From UBA1952 sp965246765 (lineage in GTDB: Bacteria; Bacteroidota; Bacteroidia; Chitinophagales; Chitinophagaceae): a stretch of DNA of 64,000 bases. The stretch lies in assembly GCA_965246765.1 (NCBI GenBank), contig CBDFFJ010000003.1, positions 248,001-312,000 of the forward strand, read 5' to 3'. A model generated the notes under the pieces. The model saw nothing but the letters and a program-made list of their open reading frames with translations. It ran no database searches and was not told where the DNA came from. This document shows, in pieces, positions 1-8,081 of this stretch; positions within the stretch are counted from its first letter, which is position 1; every line of letters begins with the position of its first letter. A program made the position numbers and the translations under genes.

Positions 1-1795
1 CATCTGTATAGGAAGCGCCTACGCTGAATACGTTTGCACCATTCTTCTTCCACTGGTAAGTCGGCGCAGTGCCTCCGTTAGTCGGCGTAGCGGTAAAAGT
101 TGCAGGAACGCCCTGGCACAGGGCGGCGGAGGCCGCGCTGACAAGCACCTGCGGATTCACGGTAGGTGTGACCGTAGCATTAAGCGTCGTTGTCGCAGAA
201 GTGGCGCACGATACATAAGCAGTAACCTTTACAGGGCCGCTGGAAGTACCTGCAAAAGCCTGAATATTGCTGCCTGTTGTTGTTCCGGTCCAGCTGCCTG
301 GCAATACCCATTGGTAAGAAGTAGCACCCGCAACCGGCGCCACGGAGAAATTATAAAGAACGCCGGTGCAATAAACGCCGCCGACAGCAGAAGAAGTGAT
401 GACAGGCGTAGGAAGTGAATTGATCACATTTACTGCCAGAGTGGTGATGGAGGAAAAGCCGCAGCCATTACCCGCCTTAACCGTTACAAGGCCCGATGTA
501 GTGTCGGTAAATGCCGTGATAGACGGGCCGGTAGAAGTGCCGGTCCAGCCATTCGGAAGCGTCCATACATAGTAGGTAGCGCCAACCACCGAAGCAACGC
601 TATAAGTCTGCGATGTACTGGAGCACACAGAATTTGCGCCGTTAATGACGGTAGGCGCGCCTGGCGCTGAGCCCTGAAAAACTGATTTGGTTCGTGCTAC
701 GGAAGGGCCGCCGCAGGCCGAAGTTGCAGTGACCGATATAGTACCGCCTGTGGCGCCCATCACTACATAGGCAATGTTCGTATTGACCGGAGTGCCGGTC
801 ATAAAGCTCCAACCAGAGGGCAAAGTCCAGGTATAGGTAGTGCCCGAAACCGCAGGTACGCTATAGTTGGCAGTATCGCCGGGGCAGCTTGTCGGGCGGC
901 CGCTGATCACACCGGGCTGTGGAGCGCCGGTGAGTGCCGTAAACGGCGCACTGTACGATGTAAGCCCGCTGTTCACACAGGTTGCGCCTATGCGGAAATA
1001 GGTTGTCGCAGACAGCGCAGGCGTTGTATAACTAAGGGTCGTTGCGCCGCTGCCGCCAACCACATTTGCCCAGGGGCCGCTTGCGGATGATGAAGACTGC
1101 CACTGATACGTAATGCCGGTAACAGGCTGATTCGGATCAGTCGCCGTAATAGTTGTAGAGCCGCCGCATAGGGGCGCTGAAGGCAATATAGGGGCGCTCG
1201 TAACAACCGGAATAAGCGGCGTGCCGCCGCAAACCGGATTGTCAACAGACACATCGTCAATGAAGATATCATTTCCAAATAGCGATGTGCCCTTAAAAAT
1301 GATATAGTTACTTGATGTAGTAAAAGTGGACGGCACTGTGAAGCTGTATAGATACCAGCCATTTGACGACACAGACGGCGAGAGGCCGATTGCACGATTC
1401 ACTGTGCCAAGAAGCGTGCCTCCAGAAGATGACGCCGACGTATTCACATACACGTCAACCTTATCACCGGTAGTCGCGTAGCCGTTATCTCTGTACATCC
1501 AGAAAGAAACTGTTATGCCATTGCCGCCAACAAAGCTGATGGAGGGAGTGACCAGTTCGGCAGTGCCGCTGCTCACATAAAAAGAATTAAAGTTTGCCTC
1601 ACCCGCGCCACTGTGGGGGCTTTGGCTAGGGAAAACACCGGCGGTAAGACGCGCCCAGGTAAGCGTTCCGGATGCCGTTCTTGTCCATCCCGTCGGAGGA
1701 AAAGTTGTGTTATCAAAGCTTTCCGTAAGCAGGCTAAGCCCTTTAGATAGAAAGGCGGTGAACAGGAACAGTGTAAGTAGAAGTGTTTTTTTCAT
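1..1795 (-). CDS. Large secreted surface protein, N-terminal part (cleaved-adhesin/MAM-like domain plus PKD/Ig-like repeats); 3' end outside the window
   Basis: The gene begins with ATG at 1795 and stays open to the window edge, so about 598 residues are visible. The first ~20 residues form a Sec signal peptide (MKKTLLLTLFLF...). Residues ~22-180 look like the 'choice-of-anchor J'/cleaved-adhesin domain: ESFDN near the start, a W-R-x-T strand, VSFWMYRDN, and a closing DIFIDDVSV. After that come repeats of about 85-90 residues with the pattern V-P-G-A-T-x-Y-x-W-x-L-P-x-G-W-x-G, typical of PKD-like domains in Bacteroidota adhesins. The last visible part is an Ig-like unit with TFTATPTNGGTAPTYQW, which recurs in the protease at 16131-19250. 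A T9SS sorting domain is expected beyond the edge but cannot be seen. The role is inferred: cell-surface adhesion or glycan binding. The exact ligand cannot be told. Confidence 0.85.
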   Translation of the reverse strand, partial: MKKTLLLTLFLFTAFLSKGLSLLTESFDNTTFPPTGWTRTASGTLTWARLTAGVFPSQSPHSGAGEANFNSFYVSSGTAELVTPSISFVGGNGITVSFWMYRDNGYATTGDKVDVYVNTSASSSGGTLLGTVNRAIGLSPSVSSNGWYLYSFTVPSTFTTSSNYIIFKGTSLFGNDIFIDDVSVDNPVCGGTPLIPVVTSAPILPSAPLCGGSTTITATDPNQPVTGITYQWQSSSSASGPWANVVGGSGATTLSYTTPALSATTYFRIGATCVNSGLTSYSAPFTALTGAPQPGVISGRPTSCPGDTANYSVPAVSGTTYTWTLPSGWSFMTGTPVNTNIAYVVMGATGGTISVTATSACGGPSVARTKSVFQGSAPGAPTVINGANSVCSSTSQTYSVASVVGATYYVWTLPNGWTGTSTGPSITAFTDTTSGLVTVKAGNGCGFSSITTLAVNVINSLPTPVITSSAVGGVYCTGVLYNFSVAPVAGATSYQWVLPGSWTGTTTGSNIQAFAGTSSGPVKVTAYVSCATSATTTLNATVTPTVNPQVLVSAASAALCQGVPATFTATPTNGGTAPTYQWKKNGANVFSVGASYTD

Positions 1796-1808
1796 AGACT
1801 ACTATAAG

Positions 1809-1825
1809 ATCGGAATAATTCCGAT
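1809..1825. promoter_or_regulatory. Perfect 8-bp-arm palindrome in the 5' leader of the adhesin gene
   Basis: ATCGGAAT-A-ATTCCGAT sits between the predicted promoter and the ATG at 1795. It could be an operator for a dimeric regulator or a leader hairpin. There is no T-run, so it is not a typical terminator. The rest of 1863-2211 shows no gene; it is AT-richer spacer leading into ricT. Confidence 0.4.
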
Positions 1826-1832
1826 TGGGGAT

Positions 1833-1862
1833 TAAATGTAAGACAAATTAAAAAACCGTCAA
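1833..1862 (-). promoter_or_regulatory. Probable Bacteroidota-type promoter of the adhesin gene
   Basis: Read on the minus strand, TTG (1862-1860) is followed after 19 nt by TACATTTA (1840-1833). This is one mismatch from the TAnnTTTG -7 box, with the spacing known for the phylum. It lies 38 nt upstream of the ATG at 1795. Confidence 0.5.
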
Positions 1863-2211
1863 GTCCCATTCACTTAGTCATCGCAATACGCAGTAGTAAC
1901 TGACTGATGTTTTTACAATAGAGATACATTCTGAACCGCTCTTTTCCAATTTCAACAGGGATTGGATAAAGTCGCACGCTTTACCCGGCATTTAAGGACT
2001 ATGCTTAAAACCCGCAGCTAATCGTATTTTCGCAGAGACACACCAATTCTTCACCCGGCGGGTGAAGGCTGCAAACACATATCCTTCTCAGTCTTACATA
2101 AGAAAATGCTTCGTTCCAGACATTTTACTGATAAACTGACTTTTTCAGCGGGCATTAGCCCGTGCCGGTACTCCGCGCTGCCACCCGCCGTTCTAATAAA
2201 CAATACTATTT

Positions 2212-3705
2212 ATGGCTTGTGGCAATTGCGGCACCGGCGCTTCCGGCAAACCCTCGGGCTGCCGTAGCAACGGAGGCTGCTCCTCCGGCGGTTGCAACCG
2301 CATGAACGTTTTTGACTGGCTTGGCTCAATCCCTCTTTCAGACGCCGCAAAGCCTTATCCTATTATAGAAGTCTCTTTCAGGCGTGGAAGCCGTAAAGAG
2401 TTCTTCCGCAACGGCACCTCCACGCTTTTTGAAAAGGGCGATTGGGTAACCGTAGAAGGATCCGGCGGCTATGACGTAGGTCAGGTAAGCGTGCAGGGCG
2501 AGCTCGTAAAGCTCCAGATGAAGAAGCACAGCATCACTGACGGCCCGGATATAAAACGCATCCTGCACCCCGCAACCAAAGCAGAGCTGGAAGCGCACAA
2601 CGAGCAGAAAGAGCGCGAGCAGGAAGTAATGGTGCGCAGCCGCGCCATGGCCCGCAGCATGAACCTGGACATGAAGATCGCCGAGGTAGAGCTGCAGGCA
2701 GACGGTAAGAAAGGCACCTTCTTCTACACCGCCGACCAGCGGGTAGATTTTCGCGAGCTCATCAAGCGCTACGCTTCCGACTTTCACATGAAGGTGGAAA
2801 TGCGCCAGATCGGCGCGCGCCAGGAAAGCGGCAAAGTGGGCGGAATCGGCTCCTGCGGCCGCGAGTTATGCTGCTCCACCTGGCTGACCGACTTTAAGAG
2901 CGTTAACACGGCCGCCGCCCGCTATCAGAATCTCAGCATCAACCAGACAAAGCTCTCCGGCCAGTGCGGCCGCCTGAAGTGCTGCCTCAACTACGAGCTG
3001 GACACCTACATGGATGCGCTGCGCAAATTCCCGACCGACGCCGAGAGCATTGAGACAAGCCAGGGCAAGGCTACCCTACAGAAGCGGGACATTTTCCGCA
3101 GCCTCATGTGGTACAGTTATCCTGGCAGCAGCAAGCAATATCCGCTGAGCGTGGAGCGCGTGCTTGAAGTAAAGGCCTTGAATAAAGAAGGCATTAAGCC
3201 TGAAGAGCTCGGCGCCACCGAGGTGCTGGATCGTCGTCCCGGCAGCCGCGGCGCCGTGGAGGCCGATCAGGGCTTTGTAAATGACGTGGGCCAGATAAGC
3301 CTGCGCGCGTTGGAGCGAAACGCAAAATCCCGCAAGCGCAAATCGGGGCAACAAGAGCAGCGTAAAGCCAAAGGCGAAGCAGCAAGCGACACACCTTCGG
3401 ATAACCTCAGCCGTCCGCACCGCCCGCAGAAAAACGGCGGCGGAGAGCAGCAGCCTAAGCCCGATGGCCAGGGCGCTCAGCGCAGGGAAGGCCAGAAGGG
3501 CCGGCAGCAGAGGCCGCAACAGCCTAAGGCAGAGGGCGGCGGTCAGCAGCAAAGACAGCAACAACCTAAGCCGGAAGACGGTGCAGGGCAGCAGCAGGCT
3601 AAGCCGCAGGGCGAGGCCGGACAGCCAAAGCGCCGCCGCCCGCCCCGCAACCGCGGAGGGGATAATAATTTGCCGAAGCCCGCAGACGGCGGCGGCAATA
3701 GTTAA
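2212..3705 (+). CDS. ricT: PSP1-domain protein RicT (YaaT family)
   Basis: 497 residues, starting MACGNCGTG. The N-terminus is a glycine/cysteine-rich stretch (five cysteines in the first ~28 residues), then NVFDWL and the PSP1 core at ~40-290. The core has the two cysteine clusters of the family, GSCGRELCCSTW (~225) and QCGRLKCCLNYE (~252). In Bacillus, RicT forms an Fe-S complex with RicA/RicF that steers RNase Y and mRNA maturation. In Bacteroidota the role is less clear. From ~370 to the end the protein is a disordered Q/K/G/P/R-rich tail with repeated QQQ-PKPE-type modules, a feature of this phylum and absent from the ~275-residue Bacillus protein. The gene stands alone, closed by a strong hairpin. 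The assignment rests on the cysteine clusters and is firm; the tail's function is unknown. Confidence 0.9.
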   Translation: MACGNCGTGASGKPSGCRSNGGCSSGGCNRMNVFDWLGSIPLSDAAKPYPIIEVSFRRGSRKEFFRNGTSTLFEKGDWVTVEGSGGYDVGQVSVQGELVKLQMKKHSITDGPDIKRILHPATKAELEAHNEQKEREQEVMVRSRAMARSMNLDMKIAEVELQADGKKGTFFYTADQRVDFRELIKRYASDFHMKVEMRQIGARQESGKVGGIGSCGRELCCSTWLTDFKSVNTAAARYQNLSINQTKLSGQCGRLKCCLNYELDTYMDALRKFPTDAESIETSQGKATLQKRDIFRSLMWYSYPGSSKQYPLSVERVLEVKALNKEGIKPEELGATEVLDRRPGSRGAVEADQGFVNDVGQISLRALERNAKSRKRKSGQQEQRKAKGEAASDTPSDNLSRPHRPQKNGGGEQQPKPDGQGAQRREGQKGRQQRPQQPKAEGGGQQQRQQQPKPEDGAGQQQAKPQGEAGQPKRRRPPRNRGGDNNLPKPADGGGNS

Positions 3706-3743
3706 ACAAAAAGCGCCCCGGACTATCGGGAGCGCTTTTTGTT
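3705..3743. terminator. Bidirectional terminator between ricT and the MoxR gene
   Basis: AACAAAAAGCGC (3705-3716) pairs with GCGCTTTTTGTT (3732-3743). An inner CCCG/CGGG stem adds four pairs. The A/T flanks let it work for both converging genes. Confidence 0.85.
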
Positions 3744-3760
3744 TTTGCTGGAAAGACTGT

Positions 3761-4720
3761 TTACAGCAGGCCTTTTATCAATGCTTCCTGCGTAATGCCT
3801 TCAGCCTCGGCTTTATAATTCCGCACCACCCGGTGGCGCAGTACTGGCAGGGCCACCTGCTGCACATCCTCAATATCCGGCGAATACTTCCCCGCGAGCA
3901 GCGTGCCGCACTTAGCGCCCAGAATGAGGTATTGCGAAGCGCGCGGGCCTGCTCCGTATGAAATATACTGGTTGGTAGCCTGTGGCGCTGCCGTACCCGG
4001 CCGGGTCTTCTGCACGAGCCCTACGGCGTATTCCAGCACATTATCCGGCACCGGCACACGGCGCACCAGCTCCTGAAATTCCAGGATGCCGGGCCCGTCC
4101 AGCACCTTGGGCAGCGTCACCACGCGCGCGCCGGTTGTATTGCGCACAATGTCCACTTCCTCGCGGAAGGAGGGGTAATCCAGATTGATCAGGAACATAA
4201 AGCGGTCAAGCTGCGCCTCCGGCAGCGGGTAGGTGCCCTCCTGCTCAATCGGATTTTGCGTGGCAAGCACGAAGAAAGGCGACGGCAGGTGAAAAAGAGT
4301 GCCGCCGGCGGTGATGTTGCGTTCCTGCATCGCTTCCAGCAGCGCGGCCTGCGTCTTCGGCGGCGTCCGGTTTATCTCATCCGCCAAAACGATATTGGCG
4401 AAGATGGGCCCTTTCAGAAATTGGAACTGCCGCTGCTCATTCAGGATTTCGGCGCCGGTAATGTCGCTGGGCATCAGGTCGGGCGTAAACTGGATGCGCT
4501 TGAACGAAAGATCAAGTACGTCTGCCAGCGTTTTTACAAGCAGGGTTTTAGCAAGGCCGGGTACACCTACCAGCAGGCTGTGGCCGTTGCAGAGGATGGA
4601 TACAATCAGCTGATTAACCACCTCGTCCTGCCCAACAATGATCTGTGCTACCGCCTGGCGGATCGCATCCATCTTTTCGGTCAGGGCTTTGGTGGCGGCA
4701 ATGTCGTTTTGATAAGGCAC
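3761..4720 (-). CDS. MoxR-family AAA+ ATPase
   Basis: 319 residues. The start is GTG at 4720. Walker A is GVPGLAKT (52-59), Walker B is VLADEIN (~111), followed by the sensor/arginine-finger region with ATQNPIEQEGTYPLPEAQLDRF, the hallmark of MoxR ATPases. MoxR proteins act as chaperones, often with DUF58 and von Willebrand A-domain partners for assembly of metalloenzymes or envelope complexes. No such partner is adjacent here; the next gene upstream (4852) diverges. The gene therefore appears monocistronic, and its client cannot be told from context. Family assignment is secure. Confidence 0.92.
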   Translation of the reverse strand: MPYQNDIAATKALTEKMDAIRQAVAQIIVGQDEVVNQLIVSILCNGHSLLVGVPGLAKTLLVKTLADVLDLSFKRIQFTPDLMPSDITGAEILNEQRQFQFLKGPIFANIVLADEINRTPPKTQAALLEAMQERNITAGGTLFHLPSPFFVLATQNPIEQEGTYPLPEAQLDRFMFLINLDYPSFREEVDIVRNTTGARVVTLPKVLDGPGILEFQELVRRVPVPDNVLEYAVGLVQKTRPGTAAPQATNQYISYGAGPRASQYLILGAKCGTLLAGKYSPDIEDVQQVALPVLRHRVVRNYKAEAEGITQEALIKGLL

Positions 4721-4851
4721 TAGGGAAGCTTTGAGAAGTTGAAGCGTTGAATAAGGGAATGGGCGTGTAAGCTACAAAGCGCCATGACGCCAAACGCAAA
4801 ACATCAGTGCGCAGGGCTTTATTTTGTGAAAGGCTAACAAGATTTTGACCA

Positions 4852-5190
4852 ATGGCAAAACAACTCACCTTCAACGATGCGCAACAGCAGGTGGATGAAT
4901 GGATAAAGACGATCGGAGTCCGTTACTTCTCCGAGCTTACTAATCTCGGCATCCTGATGGAGGAGGTGGGCGAGCTGTCGCGCATTATGGTGCGGCAGTA
5001 CGGCGAGCAATCATTGAAGGAAAGTGACAAGGGCCAGGAGCTCTCAGACGAGCTGGCCGATGTGCTGTGGGTGATCGTCTGCATCGCCAATCAGACCGGC
5101 GTGAATCTGACAGAAGCCTTTCACGAAAACATGACGAAGAAAACCGGACGCGATGCCGGCAGGCACCGGCAGAACGATAAGCTGCAATAA
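4852..5190 (+). CDS. MazG-like nucleotide pyrophosphohydrolase
   Basis: 112 residues, a single all-alpha NTP-PPase domain. The metal-binding pattern ExxE...ExxD is visible as MEEVGELSR (~40-48) and ELSDELADVLW (~64-74). Such short MazG-like enzymes hydrolyse (d)NTPs to the monophosphate plus pyrophosphate and are thought to clean damaged or non-canonical nucleotides. It is distinct from the full-length MazG at 30006-30773. The gene is divergent from the MoxR gene, with about 130 bp between the two starts, and ends at a perfect terminator palindrome. Substrate is not predictable from sequence. Confidence 0.88.
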   Translation: MAKQLTFNDAQQQVDEWIKTIGVRYFSELTNLGILMEEVGELSRIMVRQYGEQSLKESDKGQELSDELADVLWVIVCIANQTGVNLTEAFHENMTKKTGRDAGRHRQNDKLQ

Positions 5191-5218
5191 AAAAGCCGCC
5201 TGCGCAGGCGGCTTTTTT
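5189..5218. terminator. Perfect 15-bp-arm bidirectional terminator
   Basis: AAAAAAGCCGCCTGC (5189-5203) is followed directly by its exact reverse complement ending in six T (5204-5218). It separates the convergent MazG-like and T9SS cargo genes. Confidence 0.92.
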
Positions 5219-5233
5219 AAAAATACAGGTGAC

Positions 5234-6394
5234 TTATTTAGCAACGCTGATCTGAGTGGCAATGGCATCGCCTTCGCTTGTCAGAACCATCATTACGTAA
5301 TTGCCGGTAGCCAGGTCTGCTGTTGACATTTTAATGTCGTGCTGACCTGTTGCAAGGTTCTTGTACTGCTCCGTACGAATTGTCCGGCCAGCCATATCGC
5401 TCAGCTCAACTATTACAGAAACGCTGTTTTTAAGTGAGAAACGCAGTGTGGCCTGGGTAGTCGCAGGATTCGGGAATGCGCCCATAAGCGTCAGACCATT
5501 GCGTGTAAGGCCGCCTTCAACGCCCAGCTTGGCGCCGGTAAGCTGCACGATCGGAACCAGGGAAAGGTTGCGGATGTAGCCATACGTCCAGTAAATGTCG
5601 TTCCAGGTGCCGGCATTGTTCATAAATACGTTCTGATCAAGCAGCATCGTATCCAGAACAGTAGCGCTGCGCAGGTAAGCGCCTACGCCGATGCCTTCAC
5701 CGCCACGGCTGCTGCGAATGCCAAACGTGTCGGCATTGAGCGTGGTGTAGGTGTAAGCAGCCATAGTGAAACCAGCAAAGAAATCGGAATCGGCTTTTGC
5801 AAGGCTGTAAGGAGTGCTCAGCCAGAAGTTCTTGAACGTATCTACGCCGGCGGCCCCGTTTGTCCCAAGCTGGTTGGCATTTGTAGCGATAGAGGCAAGC
5901 GTTGTAGTAGGCAAGCCGGTATTGTAGGTTTTAGGATTGGCACCTACATATGGGGTTTCGCCGCCCTTACGGAACAAGCCAAAAGTAATGGCCCGGCTTG
6001 AGCTGGAGACACGACCGGAGAAGAGTGTGCGCAGGCCCAGGATCTTCAGTGCCGTATCGGTCTTGTACCTGAAGTGAAACTGCTCGGCATAGCCGCGGTT
6101 CAGATTGCGGTTGATGCCGAAGATGTAGCCGGAGTCATTTGGCGTAACCTGATCCACACGGGAAGCAGTAGAAGTATCAAAAATTTGCAGGGTATAGCTA
6201 TTTGCGAACCCCTTGCGCAGGAACACGTTGTATGTGAAGTAGCCCGTGTCGCTGGTTCCGGCAGCTTTCAATGCCGACTGTTCACTCATCACAGCAGCAG
6301 GCGTAGAGCCCAGCACTCGTTTGCCTTCTGTCATCTGAGCCTGAGCAGCGCCCAGGGTCATAAGCGCAACCGACAGGAGTAATAGTTTTTTCAT
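5234..6394 (-). CDS. Secreted protein with C-terminal T9SS type A sorting domain
   Basis: 386 residues. A clear Sec signal peptide (MKKLLLLSVALM...AQA|Q) opens the protein. The middle (~50-295) is rich in T, S, Y and G, with repeated aromatic-containing strands (YFTYNVFLRKGF, YIFGINRNLNRGY, IYWTYGYIRN), and I cannot assign it to a named family. The C-terminal ~80 residues carry the T9SS type A sorting signal: GAFPNPATTQATLRF, then ELSDMAGR and TADLATGNYVMMV, ending VAK. The protein is therefore expected to be exported by Sec, passed through the type IX machinery encoded downstream and attached to the surface or released. A good promoter lies upstream. Function beyond secretion is unknown. Confidence 0.88.
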   Translation of the reverse strand: MKKLLLLSVALMTLGAAQAQMTEGKRVLGSTPAAVMSEQSALKAAGTSDTGYFTYNVFLRKGFANSYTLQIFDTSTASRVDQVTPNDSGYIFGINRNLNRGYAEQFHFRYKTDTALKILGLRTLFSGRVSSSSRAITFGLFRKGGETPYVGANPKTYNTGLPTTTLASIATNANQLGTNGAAGVDTFKNFWLSTPYSLAKADSDFFAGFTMAAYTYTTLNADTFGIRSSRGGEGIGVGAYLRSATVLDTMLLDQNVFMNNAGTWNDIYWTYGYIRNLSLVPIVQLTGAKLGVEGGLTRNGLTLMGAFPNPATTQATLRFSLKNSVSVIVELSDMAGRTIRTEQYKNLATGQHDIKMSTADLATGNYVMMVLTSEGDAIATQISVAK

Positions 6395-6413
6395 GTCTTT
6401 TTGAAGATTTACG

Positions 6414-6446
6414 CGAATCTATTTGGATTATGTGATGGCGCCAAAA
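6414..6446 (-). promoter_or_regulatory. Bacteroidota promoter of the T9SS cargo gene
   Basis: On the minus strand, TTTTG (6446-6442), a 20-nt spacer, then TAGATTCG (6421-6414), one base off TAnnTTTG. It is 20 nt upstream of the ATG at 6394. The rest of the divergent gap up to recR (6659) holds AT-rich spacer with no clear second promoter. Confidence 0.55.
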
Positions 6447-6658
6447 CAATTAGGACTGGCCAAGGGCAACGTTCGTTAGGCCGGCGCGCATAATTAGTTC
6501 TGATTGTTTGCGGGCAACCTGTCTGAAGAGACTGCATTTCAGCGTTTTTTAGCAATAATTGACATCAATCGCCCAAGGCTTTTTTGTAAATTTACAGACT
6601 GTGGTTCCGGGCGTTTTCAGGGAAAAGTAACCTCCGGAATCCCCCTTTCTTTTTCTAC

Positions 6659-7285
6659 ATGATTTTCTCCTCAAAGCTCATTGAAGATGCTGTTTCCGCA
6701 TTTTCAACCCTTCCCGGCATTGGCCGCAAGACTGCGTTGCGCATGGTGCTTCACCTGCTAAAGCAGGAGCCGGGCCAGGTGTCCGATTTTACAAGGGCTA
6801 TATCCCACATGCGCCACGACATCCGGTTTTGCACCCAATGCCATAACGTGTCTGATGCGGAGGTATGCGCTATATGCAGCAACCCCGGCCGCAACCGCAG
6901 CCAGATATGTGTGGTAGAAAACCTGCGCGACGTAATAGCCATTGAAAGCACCCAGCAATACAGCGGCCTGTATCACGTGCTCGGGGGCATCCTTTCACCG
7001 CTTGACGGCGTGGGGCCGGAACAGCTGCATGTGGCCAGCCTTGTGACGCGCATCAAAGATGAGGAAATAGAAGAGCTGATTATGGCGCTCAGCCCGACCA
7101 TAGAAGGCGATACTACCGCATACTTCATTGCCCGCCAGCTAAAAGATCTGCCTGTAAATATCACCACGATTGCGCGGGGCATTGCCTTTGGCGGCGAGCT
7201 GGAATATGCCGATGAAATGACGCTTGCGCGCTCCATAGCCAAGCGCCTGCCCATTGACAGCTACGTGAGCATCGCAAAAAGCTGA
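6659..7285 (+). CDS. recR: Recombination mediator RecR
   Basis: 208 residues, the usual family length (~200). Order: N-terminal helix-hairpin-helix (LPGIGRKTALRMVLHLL, 18-34), a zinc finger with Cys58, Cys61, Cys70 and Cys73 (FCTQCHN...VCAICSNPGR), a Toprim domain beginning SQICVVENLRDVIAIE (~81), the GGILSPLDG loop, and the C-terminal Walker-B-like IARGIAFGGELEYADEMTL. RecR works with RecO (and RecF) to load RecA on SSB-coated single-stranded DNA during gap repair. It stands alone and converges with dapF, whose stop is 7 bp away. Confidence 0.97.
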   Translation: MIFSSKLIEDAVSAFSTLPGIGRKTALRMVLHLLKQEPGQVSDFTRAISHMRHDIRFCTQCHNVSDAEVCAICSNPGRNRSQICVVENLRDVIAIESTQQYSGLYHVLGGILSPLDGVGPEQLHVASLVTRIKDEEIEELIMALSPTIEGDTTAYFIARQLKDLPVNITTIARGIAFGGELEYADEMTLARSIAKRLPIDSYVSIAKS

Positions 7286-7291
7286 ACGCCT

Positions 7292-8071
7292 TTACAGGCT
7301 TATATCACCGCTGAAAACAGCCTCCGCCGGGCCGCAAAGCACGACATCGCCCGCGCTGTCCGCGCTGTCCTTAATGAAGGAGACTTTAAGCGGGCCGCCA
7401 GGCGTCTGAATATCGTAGGCAAACTGACCCGTTTCGGTTCCGCTGGCCGCGATGGCCGCTGCCGTGACGCCGGTGCCGCAGCTGAGCGTCTCGTCTTCCA
7501 CGCCGCGCTCATAGGTGCGCACACTGAGCGAGCCGTCTTCCAGCCGCGCTACAAAGTTGACATTGATGCCTTCCCGCCCGAAACGCGAAGCTTTACGGAT
7601 GGCGCGGCCCTCCTCAAATACATTGGTGGCGGATGCGTCATTCACCCATTGCACATAGTGCGGCGAGCCCGTATCCAGAATTGCATAGCCATCGTGCCGC
7701 TCAATGCCGGCTACCGGTCTCATTTCCAGGCGCACCAGGCCATCGGCCTGAATATGGGCATCGTGCATGCCGTCTATGGCTGCGAAGCGACAGCTATCCC
7801 GAATAATGCCCAGAGCGCGGGCAAATGCGACGATGCAGCGCCCCCCATTGCCGCACATAGTGCTCTCACCGCCGTCTGAATTGTAATAAACCATCCGGAA
7901 GGCTGCGTCGGGATCATCTTCCAGCAGCATCAGACCATCCGCCCCGATGCCGAAGCGGCGGTGGCATAAGCGCGCCACCTGCTCCCGGCTAAGCCGGATA
8001 TAGCCCTGCCGGTTGTCAAGCAGGATGAAATCATTGCCCGTGCCCTGGTACTTGTGAAATGTCAGACGCAT
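7292..8071 (-). CDS. dapF: Diaminopimelate epimerase
   Basis: 259 residues from ATG at 8071 (MRLTFHKYQGTGNDF). A longer reading from 8113 would overlap the upstream gene, and homologues start at this MxFxKYxGxGNDF motif, so I chose the shorter form; GGGAAC lies just before it. It interconverts LL- and meso-diaminopimelate for lysine and peptidoglycan synthesis. The two catalytic cysteines are Cys73 (MCGNGGRC) and Cys198 (SCGTGVTA). The expected duplicated fold is seen. It follows the GWxTD gene by 10 bp and is probably co-transcribed with it. meso-DAP made here feeds the same wall that Mpl (11844-13211), MurB and the dipeptide epimerase act on. Confidence 0.96.
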   Translation of the reverse strand: MRLTFHKYQGTGNDFILLDNRQGYIRLSREQVARLCHRRFGIGADGLMLLEDDPDAAFRMVYYNSDGGESTMCGNGGRCIVAFARALGIIRDSCRFAAIDGMHDAHIQADGLVRLEMRPVAGIERHDGYAILDTGSPHYVQWVNDASATNVFEEGRAIRKASRFGREGINVNFVARLEDGSLSVRTYERGVEDETLSCGTGVTAAAIAASGTETGQFAYDIQTPGGPLKVSFIKDSADSAGDVVLCGPAEAVFSGDISL

Positions 8072-8081
8072 TAGTTCCCGT

